Source of the DNA: SHLQ01 sp964562985
GTDB lineage: Bacteria; Actinomycetota; Acidimicrobiia; Acidimicrobiales; SHLQ01
DNA: 43,066 bases
Assembly (NCBI GenBank): GCA_964562985.1
Contig: CAZLWE010000025.1
Location: 1-43,066 of the forward strand
Direction: 5' to 3'
Below are positions 22,614 through 31,640 of the stretch, piece after piece. The translations under genes were made by a program, and so were the position numbers. Each line of letters begins with the position of its first letter. Positions within the stretch are counted from its first letter, which is position 1. Under the pieces are notes generated by a model, which was given only the letters and a program-made list of their open reading frames with translations, was not told the origin of the DNA and ran no database searches.

Positions 22614-25148
22614 TCAACTAGCGATTGCCTGGAGCACGTCGAGCTTTCCGGCTCGGCGGGCAGGCAAGAAGCCAGCGACGAGGCCGGCGAATGCGGCGAC
22701 GATCACCAGGACCGCAAGCGACATCCACGGAATTGCTAGCTGGTTGAGGAACTCCTCCGGAGCCGCATTCACGATGAGCACGCCGAACCCGATGCCGATC
22801 ACCGCTCCGAGGACTGCACCGACCGTCGAAACGATCGCCGCTTCCCAGCGAACCATGCGACCCATCTGACCTCGTGTCATGCCGACCGCTCGAAGCAGAC
22901 CAAGCTCACGAGTGCGCTCGAAGATCGACAGCGCCATGGTGTTGACGATGCCGATGAACGCAATGAGGATCGCCAGGCCAAGCAGACCAGAGAGCGTGAA
23001 CAACAACTGGTCGATCTGGCTGCTGATCTCCTCTCGAAACTCGGCTGCGTTCTGGGTGGTGATCTGGGGGTAGTCCACCGCAATCTCCGCGATCGCAGCG
23101 TTAGCTTCTTCGAGGGTCGACCCATCCGCAACCGACGCGGCCACCCAATCGAAGGTGTCCTGGTCGCCAATCGTGTCCCAGCGGGCATCAGTGACGATCG
23201 CCCCTGAGAAGAGGCCGCCATCGGTGAAGATCGCCACAACCTCGAGGTCGGTGGTCGAACCGTCGGCGAGGGACACGGGGACCGAGTCACCGAACGACAC
23301 TCCCAGGTCATCGGCGGTTGCTTGACGCAAGGCCATCGAAGAATCGGTGATCGACGAGAAGCTTCCCTCGGTCAAGCCGAGATCGAAGGACTCCTCGATC
23401 AACTCGATCGGCAACGTGGCGACCTCCTGCCCTTCGGCGAGATCGCCGAGACCGAAATCCGTTCCCCAGTATTTGATCGGCGTGACGTTGTCGATCTCGG
23501 GGGCCGCCTCGAGGTCCGCCACCATCGCGGGCGGCACGAGCGCACTCGAATCAGCGATCGCCGCGAAGTCGGCTTGGACCGTGGTCGAAAGCAACTCCTC
23601 GGTGTCGTTCTTGAGCGTCTCGCCGACGACGAAGGCCATCGACACGAGCGACAGGCCAATCATCAGCGCCGCAGCGGTGGTCGCCGTTCGCTTGGGGTTT
23701 CGAGCGGCGTTCTCGGTAGCCAACAAACCCGGGCGACGAAACAGAAGGCGAACCGGCGCCCCGATCGTACGAGCGATCGGCGCAGCCACGAGCGGGCTCA
23801 GCAAGGTCACACCAATGAACAACAGCGCAGCTCCCGCTCCGAGGAGCGAGAAGAGCAACCCAGCACCATCAATCCCTCCGAATAAAGCAACCCCGGTGAG
23901 CACAGCTCCACCGATAGCGAAGATTGCGCCGAGCACGATCGAGCGACCACCCACCTTGGTATCGAGGCCATCATGTCCGTTTATCGCAGTGATGGGCGGA
24001 ATCAGACCAGCTTTGCGAGCAGGAACCCACGCCGACAGCAAAGTCACAACGATGCCGACTCCCATACCGATCGCAACGGTCGTGGCCGAAAGCGACTTCG
24101 AGAACTCCGGAAGCTCAGCCCCCACGGCACTCAGGAAAGCCTCGACGCCGTTGGCCAGACCCAGTCCGACAAACAACCCGATCACCGAAGCAATGACTCC
24201 CACGAGCAACGCCTCACCAAAGACGGCTCGGCGTACCTGGCTCGGCGTCGCACCGATCGCCCGCAGCAACCCGAGCTCGCGAACTCGCTGGCTCATCACG
24301 ATGTTGAACGTGTTCGCAATGATGAAGATCGATACGAACAGCGCCACGATCGCGAAACCGCGAAGGACCCAAGCGAAGATGTCGATGAACTCGTTGAACT
24401 CGGCTGCCGTCTCGGCATTCAGCTCGGCGGTGTCTGCCACGTTGAATTCTTCACCAAGTACCGCCTGCAGATCGCTCTGCACCTCGGGGACATCCCGAGA
24501 TCCGTCGATAGCGATGAGGACACCACCGAACTCGGGCGCGTCCAAAAGGTCACGAGTATGGGTTTGCTCGAACGCGAGTAGGACCGCACCGTTGGTCTGG
24601 TTCTCCTCGCCAAACCGGAACGTTCCGACGAGCTCAGCCTCGCTGGTGCCGTCACCGGTTGGAACGACAAAGTCGTACGTCTCGCCCACGACGAAACCCT
24701 CATCGGCTGCGGAGTCGACGTCGAGAACCCATTCTCCAGGAGCGCTCGGAGCGCGGCCGTCGACAATCTCGGAGTTGTTCAGCTGCGCATCATCGATCCA
24801 ACCAAAGGTGACCACCGGGGGTCCCTCAGGCAGCACTACCGAGCCGTCGTCCCGCCGAGGCAAGATCACGCCGCTATCCGAGGCATACGACCCGACCGCC
24901 GTTCGTACGCCGTCTATGGCTTGGGCTTGCTCGACCTGGGTCTCGGTGAGGAGCGAATCGCCCTCAGAACCGATCTGTAGGTCGATGCCCTGATTGATCT
25001 CTTCGCTCAGCGAGGCAAACGACGCCCGTAAGCCGTCGCTCAAGATGTTCGCCGAGGAAATGAAACCGACACCCAAGACGATGGCCAGGGCGGTGAGTGC
25101 GAAGCGAATTTTGTTGGCGGCAACGCTGCGCCAGGTGAGCTTCAACAT
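22614..25148 (-). CDS. ABC transporter permease, MacB/FtsX type
   Basis: An 844-residue membrane protein with an N-terminal helix (IRFALTALAIVLGVGFISSANIL), an extracellular MacB-PCD-like domain, three helices of the first FtsX domain (FVSIFIIANTFNIV, then RELGLLRAIGATPSQ), a central pair of helices, a second extracellular domain and a final FtsX domain (RTRELGLLRAVGMTRGQM). This ten-helix duplicated layout matches actinobacterial permeases that move lipids or peptides, or drive signalling, by mechanotransmission. The RELGLLRA repeats are the family hallmark. It starts 9 bases after the ATPase stop. The pair lies next to a two-component system, which suggests a role in envelope stress or antibiotic-peptide defence. 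Confidence 0.93.
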   Translation of the reverse strand: MLKLTWRSVAANKIRFALTALAIVLGVGFISSANILSDGLRASFASLSEEINQGIDLQIGSEGDSLLTETQVEQAQAIDGVRTAVGSYASDSGVILPRRDDGSVVLPEGPPVVTFGWIDDAQLNNSEIVDGRAPSAPGEWVLDVDSAADEGFVVGETYDFVVPTGDGTSEAELVGTFRFGEENQTNGAVLLAFEQTHTRDLLDAPEFGGVLIAIDGSRDVPEVQSDLQAVLGEEFNVADTAELNAETAAEFNEFIDIFAWVLRGFAIVALFVSIFIIANTFNIVMSQRVRELGLLRAIGATPSQVRRAVFGEALLVGVIASVIGLFVGLGLANGVEAFLSAVGAELPEFSKSLSATTVAIGMGVGIVVTLLSAWVPARKAGLIPPITAINGHDGLDTKVGGRSIVLGAIFAIGGAVLTGVALFGGIDGAGLLFSLLGAGAALLFIGVTLLSPLVAAPIARTIGAPVRLLFRRPGLLATENAARNPKRTATTAAALMIGLSLVSMAFVVGETLKNDTEELLSTTVQADFAAIADSSALVPPAMVADLEAAPEIDNVTPIKYWGTDFGLGDLAEGQEVATLPIELIEESFDLGLTEGSFSSITDSSMALRQATADDLGVSFGDSVPVSLADGSTTDLEVVAIFTDGGLFSGAIVTDARWDTIGDQDTFDWVAASVADGSTLEEANAAIAEIAVDYPQITTQNAAEFREEISSQIDQLLFTLSGLLGLAILIAFIGIVNTMALSIFERTRELGLLRAVGMTRGQMGRMVRWEAAIVSTVGAVLGAVIGIGFGVLIVNAAPEEFLNQLAIPWMSLAVLVIVAAFAGLVAGFLPARRAGKLDVLQAIAS

Positions 25149-25157
25149 GCTGTCCTC

Positions 25158-25937
25158 CTAGCGAGCGCTCGACGAGCGCAGCATGTTGAGGATCGATTCG
25201 GTCGTTGGCTGTTGCAGCTCGTTCACGATCCGGCCGTCCTCTAGGAACAGCACCCGGTCGGCATAGGACGCCGCTAGCGCATCGTGAGTGACCATGACAA
25301 TGGTTTGGCCGTAGCGCTGCACGGCGTCTCGCATAAATTCCAGAATGGCGGTGCCAGTGACGCTGTCGAGGTTGCCGGTGGGCTCATCGGCGAAGATGAC
25401 CTCGGGTCGGCTGGCCAACGCTCGAGCGACGGCAACACGCTGTTGCTGTCCACCCGAAAGTTCGTTCGGCTTGTGGTCAAGGCGCTCGGAGAGCCCCACG
25501 GCCTCAACGACCGAACGCACCCACTCCTTGTCAATGCCTTTGGAACCGAGATCGAGCGGCAGAGTGATGTTCTCCTCGGCGTTGAGCGTTGGCACCAGGT
25601 TGAAGGCCTGGAAGACGAAACCAACCTGTGTCCGACGCAGCAACGTCAGTTGCTTTTCCGAAAGTGTCGAGAGGTCGGTATCACCGATCACGACCTTTCC
25701 CGAAGTCAACCGATCGAGGCCGGCGAGTGAATGCATCAACGTGGACTTGCCCGATCCGGACGGGCCCATGATTGCCGCAAACTCGCCCTTGACGAATTCG
25801 ACGTCGACCGAGTCGAGCGCAACCACTCGGGTGTCGCCTTCGCCGTAGATCTTCGTGGCACCTGCGGCGTATGCCGCGACCACCCTGGGAGCAGGGCCCG
25901 TCGAGGCTAGTGGCCCCTGTTCGATCGTCGTCATCAT
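25158..25937 (-). CDS. ABC transporter ATP-binding protein, LolD/MacB type
   Basis: A 259-residue ATPase with Walker A GPSGSGKST, Q-loop, the signature LSGGQQQRVAVARAL, Walker B VIFADEPTGNLD and the H-loop VTHD. The TGNLD ending of Walker B is typical of the MacB/LolD/FtsE group. It powers the adjacent FtsX-type permease and is the first gene of that pair. A GGCGAGAA purine-rich site lies just upstream of the tandem ATG codons. The unusually long N-terminal extension (about 25 residues, Ala/Gly/Pro-rich) has no assigned role. The 204-base upstream region contains tandem dyads, probably its operator. Confidence 0.93.
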   Translation of the reverse strand: MMTTIEQGPLASTGPAPRVVAAYAAGATKIYGEGDTRVVALDSVDVEFVKGEFAAIMGPSGSGKSTLMHSLAGLDRLTSGKVVIGDTDLSTLSEKQLTLLRRTQVGFVFQAFNLVPTLNAEENITLPLDLGSKGIDKEWVRSVVEAVGLSERLDHKPNELSGGQQQRVAVARALASRPEVIFADEPTGNLDSVTGTAILEFMRDAVQRYGQTIVMVTHDALAASYADRVLFLEDGRIVNELQQPTTESILNMLRSSSAR

Positions 25938-26014
25938 TCTCGCCTTTCGTCAGGTTCGCAGGCGTCACGTAACGACTGCGTATTCATCGTTGCGAGATTC
26001 GGTGCCGTTGTCAT

Positions 26015-26056
26015 CAGGGCTGAACCCTGGTCTTTGACCTCAGGGTTTCCCCTGAG
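26015..26056. promoter_or_regulatory. Tandem CAGGG-n-CCCTG dyads upstream of the ABC transporter
   Basis: CAGGG/CCCTG at 26015-26029 and the perfect seven-base stem CTCAGGG/CCCTGAG at 26039-26056 share the same core and lie about 25 bases centre to centre, some 80-120 bases upstream of the ATPase start. The repeated spacing suits two dimers of a response regulator on one DNA face. The neighbouring NarL-type regulator is the obvious candidate. A terminator role for the preceding operon is an alternative. Confidence 0.55.
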
Positions 26057-26141
26057 TGGCGACTCGAATCGAGCTACAAAACAAACCTACGAACGCCTGT
26101 GTTGTCTGTCATCGGGCCCAGGGACGATTGCGACTCCGCCT

Positions 26142-26828
26142 TCAGGAGGAGACCGACCATCGCGTCTCATCGTTCGGTCGGATGAAGCCGGTTTCATAGG
26201 CGGCAACCACAGCTTGGACTCGATCTCGAAGACCGAGTTTCATCAACAGTCTGCTGACGTGGGTCTTGACCGTCGTTTCCCCCACGATGAGCTCCGCGGC
26301 GATCTCCTGGTTGGAGAGACCAGAGGCGATCAGTCGCCATACCTGGGCCTCGCGATCGGTAAGCGAGTCGATAGCACCATTGGGTAGTGCGGGTTCGTGC
26401 GGCGCTGAGCGAGCGAATTCTTCGATGAGCGTGCGCGTCACCGACGGCGCTAGGAGCGCATCGCCTGCGTATGCCACTCGCACAGCGCGAAGAAGCTCCT
26501 CGGCGGGAGCATCTTTGAGCAAGAACCCCGAGGCTCCAGCCCGCACAGCGGAGTAGACATACTCGTCAAGGTCGAAGGTCGTGAGCATCACGACGCGAGT
26601 GTCCAGGTCCGAGTCGCCGACGATCGCTCGGGTGGCCTCGAGGCCGTCGAGTTCAGGCATGCGTATATCCATGAGCACCACGTCGGGCCGCGAGGCCTGC
26701 ACCAACTCGATCCCCTCACGGCCGTTTGCCGCTGACCCGATCACTGCGATGTCAGGCTGGGCGCTCAGGATCATCTCGAATCCCGTGCGCATCAGCTCTT
26801 GGTCGTCAACGATCGCGATTCGAATCAT
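26142..26828 (-). CDS. NarL/LuxR-family response regulator
   Basis: A 228-residue regulator. The receiver domain (1-120) has the acidic pair D8-D9, phosphoacceptor Asp54 in DVVLMDIRMPELDG, and Lys near LLKDAP. The output domain is a LuxR-type helix-turn-helix at about 155-215 (LTDREAQVWRLIASGLSNQEIAAELIVGETTVKTHVSRLLMKL). Phosphorylation should promote dimerisation and DNA binding at a dyad site. The gene overlaps the kinase stop by 4 bases, so the two are made together. Candidate targets are the tandem dyads just downstream of its own stop codon, in front of the ABC transporter. Confidence 0.95.
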   Translation of the reverse strand: MIRIAIVDDQELMRTGFEMILSAQPDIAVIGSAANGREGIELVQASRPDVVLMDIRMPELDGLEATRAIVGDSDLDTRVVMLTTFDLDEYVYSAVRAGASGFLLKDAPAEELLRAVRVAYAGDALLAPSVTRTLIEEFARSAPHEPALPNGAIDSLTDREAQVWRLIASGLSNQEIAAELIVGETTVKTHVSRLLMKLGLRDRVQAVVAAYETGFIRPNDETRWSVSS

Positions 26829-28033
26829 GAGGCTGCGACGGGGGTGGTTTGGGTGACAACGGGCAGCCGTGCCTCGACTCGATACCCGCCATCGGCCAGG
26901 GCCCCTGCGATGAGTTCGCCATCGTAGATCGCAATTCGTTCCCGCATACCTGAGATGCCGTGTCCTGCACCGACCGAGGGCAGCGGAGCTGCCCCGAGGC
27001 CGTCGTCGGTGATTGAAATCGTCACCGCGTGTTCGTCGTAGTGGACCGATGCGAGGGCATTCACAGGACGACCGGCGTGACGCAACACGTTGGTGAGCGC
27101 TTCCTGCACAATGCGGTAGCCGGTGAGTTCCACGCCTGGGGACAGAAGGCGTTGTTCGCCGGAGATTTCAAGTGTGAGATCCACACCTGCGACGGAGGCC
27201 TGATCTAGAAGTCCGGGTAGTTCTCGCAGCGTCGGTTGGGGTTGCAATGCAACCTCTTCGTCGTGGCGCAGAACGCCAAGGAGTCGTCGCATCTCGTTGA
27301 CCGAGTCGCGGCCGATTCGCTCGATGGTCTCCAATACTTCGCTGGCGCGATCAGGGTCGGTTTCGACCAGGTTTTGCGCTGCCTGCGACTGCACCACCAC
27401 TGCACTGAGTCCATGGGCCACGACGTCGTGCATCTCTCGTGCGATACGGCTTCGTTCCTCGACCGCGGCCAGCGCGGCTTTGCTCTCCATGTCTGCTTCG
27501 AGCGCTGCAGCCCGCTGTTCGAGCTGGGTCACATTTCGTGCTCGTTGGAACATGACCTCACCAAGGACGGCAAAAACGGCAAACGACATAAAGATCCCGA
27601 AGACCGCAATGATCGGCAGGTCTTCGGTTGGCACCAACACGCCGACAATGGCGACCATGACCGTGACGGCAAGTGCGGTGATCACGGCTCGCCACACCGT
27701 TCGACGATCCTCGCCTCCGTAACGGACGGCGCAATAAAAGAGCACGTACAACGTCGGGTCGGGGCCGTACGGGTAGTCGAGCACCCAATAGACCATCGTG
27801 AGCGCCGTACTGACCCACAGTGCGATCAATGGATGCGACGTTCGGAAATACACCGGTATCACTGCGGCCCAGATCACCAGGTAAGCCACAGCGTCAGTGA
27901 GCTGCTCCGAGCCGGTCGCCGGAACTACGGAAGCAAGCAAGGACCAGTTGAGCCCCAAGAGGATGACCAGCAAAACACTGAGGCCACGGTCGTGCCGTGC
28001 CATCCACCCGCTCACTGCTTGGTAAAGGTTCAT
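26825..28033 (-). CDS. Sensor histidine kinase, HisKA_3 type
   Basis: A 402-residue kinase with about four to five membrane helices in the first 165 residues and no large extracellular sensor, a short coiled linker, then the HisKA_3 dimerisation domain with His202 in REMHDVVAHGL. The ATPase domain has the N-box (YRIVQEALTNVLRHA) and G-boxes (ITDDGLGAAP, GHGISGMRERI). This matches DesK/LiaS-like kinases that sense the membrane itself. TAACGT lies six bases before ATG 28033, a leaderless pattern. The upstream inverted repeat at 28067-28081 may be an autoregulatory operator. Confidence 0.93.
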   Translation of the reverse strand: MNLYQAVSGWMARHDRGLSVLLVILLGLNWSLLASVVPATGSEQLTDAVAYLVIWAAVIPVYFRTSHPLIALWVSTALTMVYWVLDYPYGPDPTLYVLFYCAVRYGGEDRRTVWRAVITALAVTVMVAIVGVLVPTEDLPIIAVFGIFMSFAVFAVLGEVMFQRARNVTQLEQRAAALEADMESKAALAAVEERSRIAREMHDVVAHGLSAVVVQSQAAQNLVETDPDRASEVLETIERIGRDSVNEMRRLLGVLRHDEEVALQPQPTLRELPGLLDQASVAGVDLTLEISGEQRLLSPGVELTGYRIVQEALTNVLRHAGRPVNALASVHYDEHAVTISITDDGLGAAPLPSVGAGHGISGMRERIAIYDGELIAGALADGGYRVEARLPVVTQTTPVAAS

Positions 28034-28039
28034 AGTGCA

Positions 28040-28081
28040 ACGTTAACCAAACTGCTCGACGGGCGAATCCTCCAAAAGGAT
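28040..28081 (-). promoter_or_regulatory. Kinase promoter with short dyad
   Basis: TAACGT (minus strand, 28040-28045) is a -10-like box six bases before the kinase ATG. ATCCTCCAAAAGGAT at 28067-28081 is a five-base-arm inverted repeat near the expected -35 position, so it could be an operator. Both are small sites read by eye. Confidence 0.4.
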
Positions 28082-28172
28082 GACGCCGTTTGTCGGCTGC
28101 GCCGAACTCGCCGTCACTGTCTGCTCCACTAACGAGTTTGTCGCTCCGCTCCAAACATCGACTTTCGGTCAG

Positions 28173-29861
28173 TTAACGGGCGGCGGCTTCGGCTTGTTTG
28201 GCGTGATAGCTCGAACGGGTGAGTGGGCTCGACTCGACGTGGCTTAGACCGAACTCGGCCTCACCGATGCGCTTCCACTCGTCGAACTCGGCCGGCTCGA
28301 CCCAGCGAGCTACCGGCAGGTGATTCGACGTGGGCCGTAGGTATTGGCCGATCGTGACGATGTCGACACCGATGGCGGCGAGGTCGGCCATGGTGGAGAC
28401 GACCTCGTCGAAGGACTCACCCATGCCCACGATGATCGAAGACTTGGTGGTGAGTCCCGCTGCCTTCGCCCGAGCGAGCACGGCCAACGACCGGGCGTAG
28501 GACGCAGAGGGGCGTGCGACGCGTTGCAGCCGTGGCACGGTTTCGATGTTGTGGTTCAACACGTCGGGGCGGGCGTCGTTGATGACATCGAGGCTGTCGG
28601 CATCGCCCTTGCAGTCGGAGATCAGTACCTCGATGCGGGTTCCCGGCTTGCGATCACGTACCGCACGAATCGTCTCGGCGATGTGTGCTGCGCCCCCATC
28701 GGCCAGATCGTCGCGGGCCACCATGGTGATCACCGCGTAATCGAGCGCCATCTTGTCGACGGCCTCAGCGATCTTGGCTGGCTCATCGGCATCGGGGGCT
28801 TGGGGGTGGCGGGTATCGACGAGACAGAACCCGCACTTGCGGGTACAACGCTCACCGAGCGCCATAAACGTTGCCGTTCCATCATTCCAACAGTCGAAGA
28901 TGTTCGGGCATCCCGCCTCTTCACAGACGGTAACCAAATCGAGGCTCTTCATGACGCCCTTTAGGCGGCGATACTCCGGACCCATGTCGGCCTTGACCCG
29001 CATCCATTCGGGTTTGCGGCTTTGGATCTGCAGGCCGCTGGTTACGCCAGCCTCGTCAAGGCGTCCGGCTAATCGAACCGAGGTGCCTTCAAGATGCGGG
29101 GAGGGCTCCACCAGCGGAGATGCCGCGGTTCCGGCGGTCTCGCCGGGGCCTTCGCCGCGCGAAAACGGCGTGAGGTCATCGGGCCGTTCGCGCCACACGA
29201 CATCTCGCCGATCGATCTCTCCGGTTCCCCAAAGCTGTTCAGCACGGGCAACCAAAGCGTCGACCACTTCGCGCATCGAGACGTCGATACCCTCTTGGGC
29301 AATCGAGGTGACCGCCTTGTCGGCAATGCCACACGGCACCATTCGATCGAACCAGGCCATGTCCGGGTCGACGTTCAGCGCAAAGCCATGCATTGACCGG
29401 CCCCGACTGAGGCGAACCCCAATCGCTGCGATCTTTCGTGGGTTGTCGCTCTCGGCATCGAGCCACACGCCCGGACACTTCGGAAGGCGACCAGCGTTTG
29501 TGATTCCCAGATCGGTGAGCGTGTCGATCACCACCTGCTCGACACCATTCACGTAGGCAACGGTGTCGGCCATGCCTCCGCCGCGCTTCCCTGCGACAGA
29601 GAGAATCGGGTACCCGACCAGCTGGCCTGGGCCGTGCCAGGTGATGTCGCCTCCGCGGTTGACCTTCACCAACTCGGCACCGAACTCGGCCGGGTCCACG
29701 AGCAAGTTGTCCATCGAGGCGCGCGCGCCAAGGGTAAAGACCGGGTTGTGCTCGAGGAGCAACAGATGGTCATGAGAAGACGCGAAAAGCGCCTGTTGCA
29801 CCGTGAGCGCGTCCGAGTAGCTGACTCTTCCTAGCCATCGGACCCGCAACGGTGTAGCCAC
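28173..29861 (-). CDS. lipB-lipA: Fused octanoyltransferase-lipoyl synthase (LipB-LipA)
   Basis: One 562-residue frame holds both enzymes of lipoate assembly. Residues 1-225 are LipB: NRGGDITWHGPGQLVGYPIL, Lys143 in RKIAAIGV and the acyl-accepting Cys177 in PCGI. A linker of about 55 residues, Pro/Gly/Glu-rich, follows. Residues 285-562 are LipA, a radical-SAM enzyme. The auxiliary-cluster cysteines are C313, C318 and C324, the SAM-cluster cysteines C339, C343 and C346 (CTRKCGFC), and the C-terminal Arg-Ser-Ser-Tyr at 549-552 gives the cluster-ligating serine. LipB moves octanoate from acyl carrier protein to a lipoyl domain; LipA then inserts two sulfurs. The gene begins 2 bases after the E2 gene, whose lipoyl domains are the substrate. 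All catalytic residues look intact. Confidence 0.95.
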   Translation of the reverse strand: MATPLRVRWLGRVSYSDALTVQQALFASSHDHLLLLEHNPVFTLGARASMDNLLVDPAEFGAELVKVNRGGDITWHGPGQLVGYPILSVAGKRGGGMADTVAYVNGVEQVVIDTLTDLGITNAGRLPKCPGVWLDAESDNPRKIAAIGVRLSRGRSMHGFALNVDPDMAWFDRMVPCGIADKAVTSIAQEGIDVSMREVVDALVARAEQLWGTGEIDRRDVVWRERPDDLTPFSRGEGPGETAGTAASPLVEPSPHLEGTSVRLAGRLDEAGVTSGLQIQSRKPEWMRVKADMGPEYRRLKGVMKSLDLVTVCEEAGCPNIFDCWNDGTATFMALGERCTRKCGFCLVDTRHPQAPDADEPAKIAEAVDKMALDYAVITMVARDDLADGGAAHIAETIRAVRDRKPGTRIEVLISDCKGDADSLDVINDARPDVLNHNIETVPRLQRVARPSASYARSLAVLARAKAAGLTTKSSIIVGMGESFDEVVSTMADLAAIGVDIVTIGQYLRPTSNHLPVARWVEPAEFDEWKRIGEAEFGLSHVESSPLTRSSYHAKQAEAAAR

Positions 29862-29863
29862 GA

Positions 29864-31594
29864 TCAGGTGATCTCAGCTTCCCAATCGGTCGTCTCGATG
29901 ATCTCGCGCATCTTCGCGAGGAAGGCAGCGGCGTATGCGCCATCGAAGGCACGGTGATCCCAAGCGAGGGCGAGGACACCGACCGAGTGGATCGCAATGC
30001 TCTCGGCACCGAACTCGTCGGTTACGACGACAGGCTTGCGTTGCACACCATCGGTCGACAAGATCGCGACCTGCGGCTGGTTGATGATCGGGAACTGGAA
30101 CATCGTTCCGTACTGGCCAGCGTTGGTGATCGTGAAGGTGCCGCCTGACAGATCATCTGGCGTGACCTTCTTCGAACGAGCACGAGTTGCGATGTCGACA
30201 ACATCGCGGCTGATTTGGCGGAGACGCTTACCTTCGACGTTCTTCACAACCGGAGCGAGCAGCCCGTCGAAGTTGATGTCGACCGCAATGGCAACGTTGA
30301 CCTCGGGATGCATGGTGACAGAGTCGCCGTCGATCGATGCGTTCATCATCGGGAACTCGCGCATGGCGTCGGCTACTGCTCGCATGATGAACGGCAGGTA
30401 GGTGAGGCTGAAGCCCTCTTCGGACTTCCAGGCCGCCTTGTGCTTGCGGCGCACCACCTCAACGGCTTCGTAGTCGACCTCCATCGCGGTGAGTACGTGC
30501 GGCGAGGTTGCCTTCGACATCACCATGTGCTCGGCGGTGCGACGACGGATGTTGTTCATCGGCACCGAGCCGCCACCAGGGGCAGAATCCGCAGTAGCTG
30601 CCGGGGCGGGAGTCGGGGCCGCAGCTGCCGGGGCGGCGGCAGCAGCGGGAGCAGGAGCAGCAGCAGCCGGGGCCGGGGCTGGAGCTGCGGCAGATGGGGA
30701 GGTGCCAACGGCTTGGCTTTGTACGACGGCTTCGACGTCCTTGCGGGTGATTCGTCCACCAACACCGGTACCGGTGATCGTCGCGGGATCGAGACCATTT
30801 TCGGTGATCAGTCGACGTACGACGGGTGAAAGGACGAATCCAGCCGTAGCTGCTCCAGCGGCAACAGGAGCCGCTGCAGCCGCAGGAGCCGGCGCAGGGG
30901 CAGGAGCCGGAGCCGGAGCCGCGGCAGGCTCGGAGGCCGGGGCGGGAACGGCGGCCGGAGCACCAGCGCCACCTCCGACACGAGCCAAGACCGTGCCGAC
31001 TTCGACCGTCTCACCCTCAGGAACCAGGATCTCGGAAACCACGCCAGACACCGGCGATGGAACCTCGGAATCAACTTTGTCGGTCGACACCTCAAAGAGC
31101 GCCTCGTCCTCAGCAACGGTGTCACCCACGGCTTTGAACCAACGGGTGATCGTTCCTTCGGTGACCGACTCACCAAGCATGGGAAGTGTTACGTCCTGCG
31201 CCGGACCACCGCCACCAGCGGGAGCGGCTGCCGGCGCGGCGGCGGGCTCAGGAGCTGGCGGTGCAGATACCTCGACAGGAGGAGCGGCAGCAGGCTCGGG
31301 TGCTGGCTCTGGGGCAGGAGCGGCTGCGGCTGGCGAGGCTGCTGCGGGAGCGGCGCCGCCAGCGTCTCCAACACGAGCCAAGACCGTGCCGACATCGACC
31401 GTCTCACCTTCGGGGATCAGGATTTCGGTGATGACGCCCGAAACTGGTGACGGCACCTCCGAGTCGACCTTGTCGGTCGACACCTCAAAGAGCGCCTCGT
31501 CCTCAGCAATGGTGTCACCCACCTGCTTAAACCAACGGGTGATCGTTCCTTCGGTGACCGATTCACCAAGCATGGGGAGCGTGATATCGCTCAT
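29864..31594 (-). CDS. sucB: 2-oxoacid dehydrogenase E2, two lipoyl domains
   Basis: A 576-residue dihydrolipoyl acyltransferase. Two lipoyl domains (about 1-78 and 133-207) each carry the lipoylated Lys in STDKVDSE (Lys42 and Lys173). Pro/Ala-rich linkers separate them from a peripheral subunit-binding domain at about 254-291 (SPVVRRLITENGLDPATITGTGVGGRITRKDV). The catalytic domain has DHRAFDG near the C-terminus, with His547 and Asp551. The two lipoyl-domain coding stretches are almost identical in DNA. Succinyltransferase (SucB) is the likeliest identity in actinobacteria, but pyruvate E2 cannot be excluded from sequence alone. AGGAG precedes the ATG. E3 and the lipoate enzymes are in the same operon. 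Confidence 0.92.
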   Translation of the reverse strand: MSDITLPMLGESVTEGTITRWFKQVGDTIAEDEALFEVSTDKVDSEVPSPVSGVITEILIPEGETVDVGTVLARVGDAGGAAPAAASPAAAAPAPEPAPEPAAAPPVEVSAPPAPEPAAAPAAAPAGGGGPAQDVTLPMLGESVTEGTITRWFKAVGDTVAEDEALFEVSTDKVDSEVPSPVSGVVSEILVPEGETVEVGTVLARVGGGAGAPAAVPAPASEPAAAPAPAPAPAPAPAAAAAPVAAGAATAGFVLSPVVRRLITENGLDPATITGTGVGGRITRKDVEAVVQSQAVGTSPSAAAPAPAPAAAAPAPAAAAAPAAAAPTPAPAATADSAPGGGSVPMNNIRRRTAEHMVMSKATSPHVLTAMEVDYEAVEVVRRKHKAAWKSEEGFSLTYLPFIMRAVADAMREFPMMNASIDGDSVTMHPEVNVAIAVDINFDGLLAPVVKNVEGKRLRQISRDVVDIATRARSKKVTPDDLSGGTFTITNAGQYGTMFQFPIINQPQVAILSTDGVQRKPVVVTDEFGAESIAIHSVGVLALAWDHRAFDGAYAAAFLAKMREIIETTDWEAEIT

Positions 31595-31640
31595 GGTTTC
31601 TCCTGAATTTTGTGTGTCTGTAGTAGTGGGAAGAGAGCTC

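Noticed and set aside
23347..24993. A 548-residue plus-strand frame
   Set aside because: It lies opposite the FtsX permease gene and has Ser/Thr/Arg-rich antisense composition without any domain.
29085..29160. Possible frameshift or misassembly at the LipB-LipA junction
   Set aside because: Both halves read in one frame through a linker with no stop; kept as a true fusion pending resequencing.
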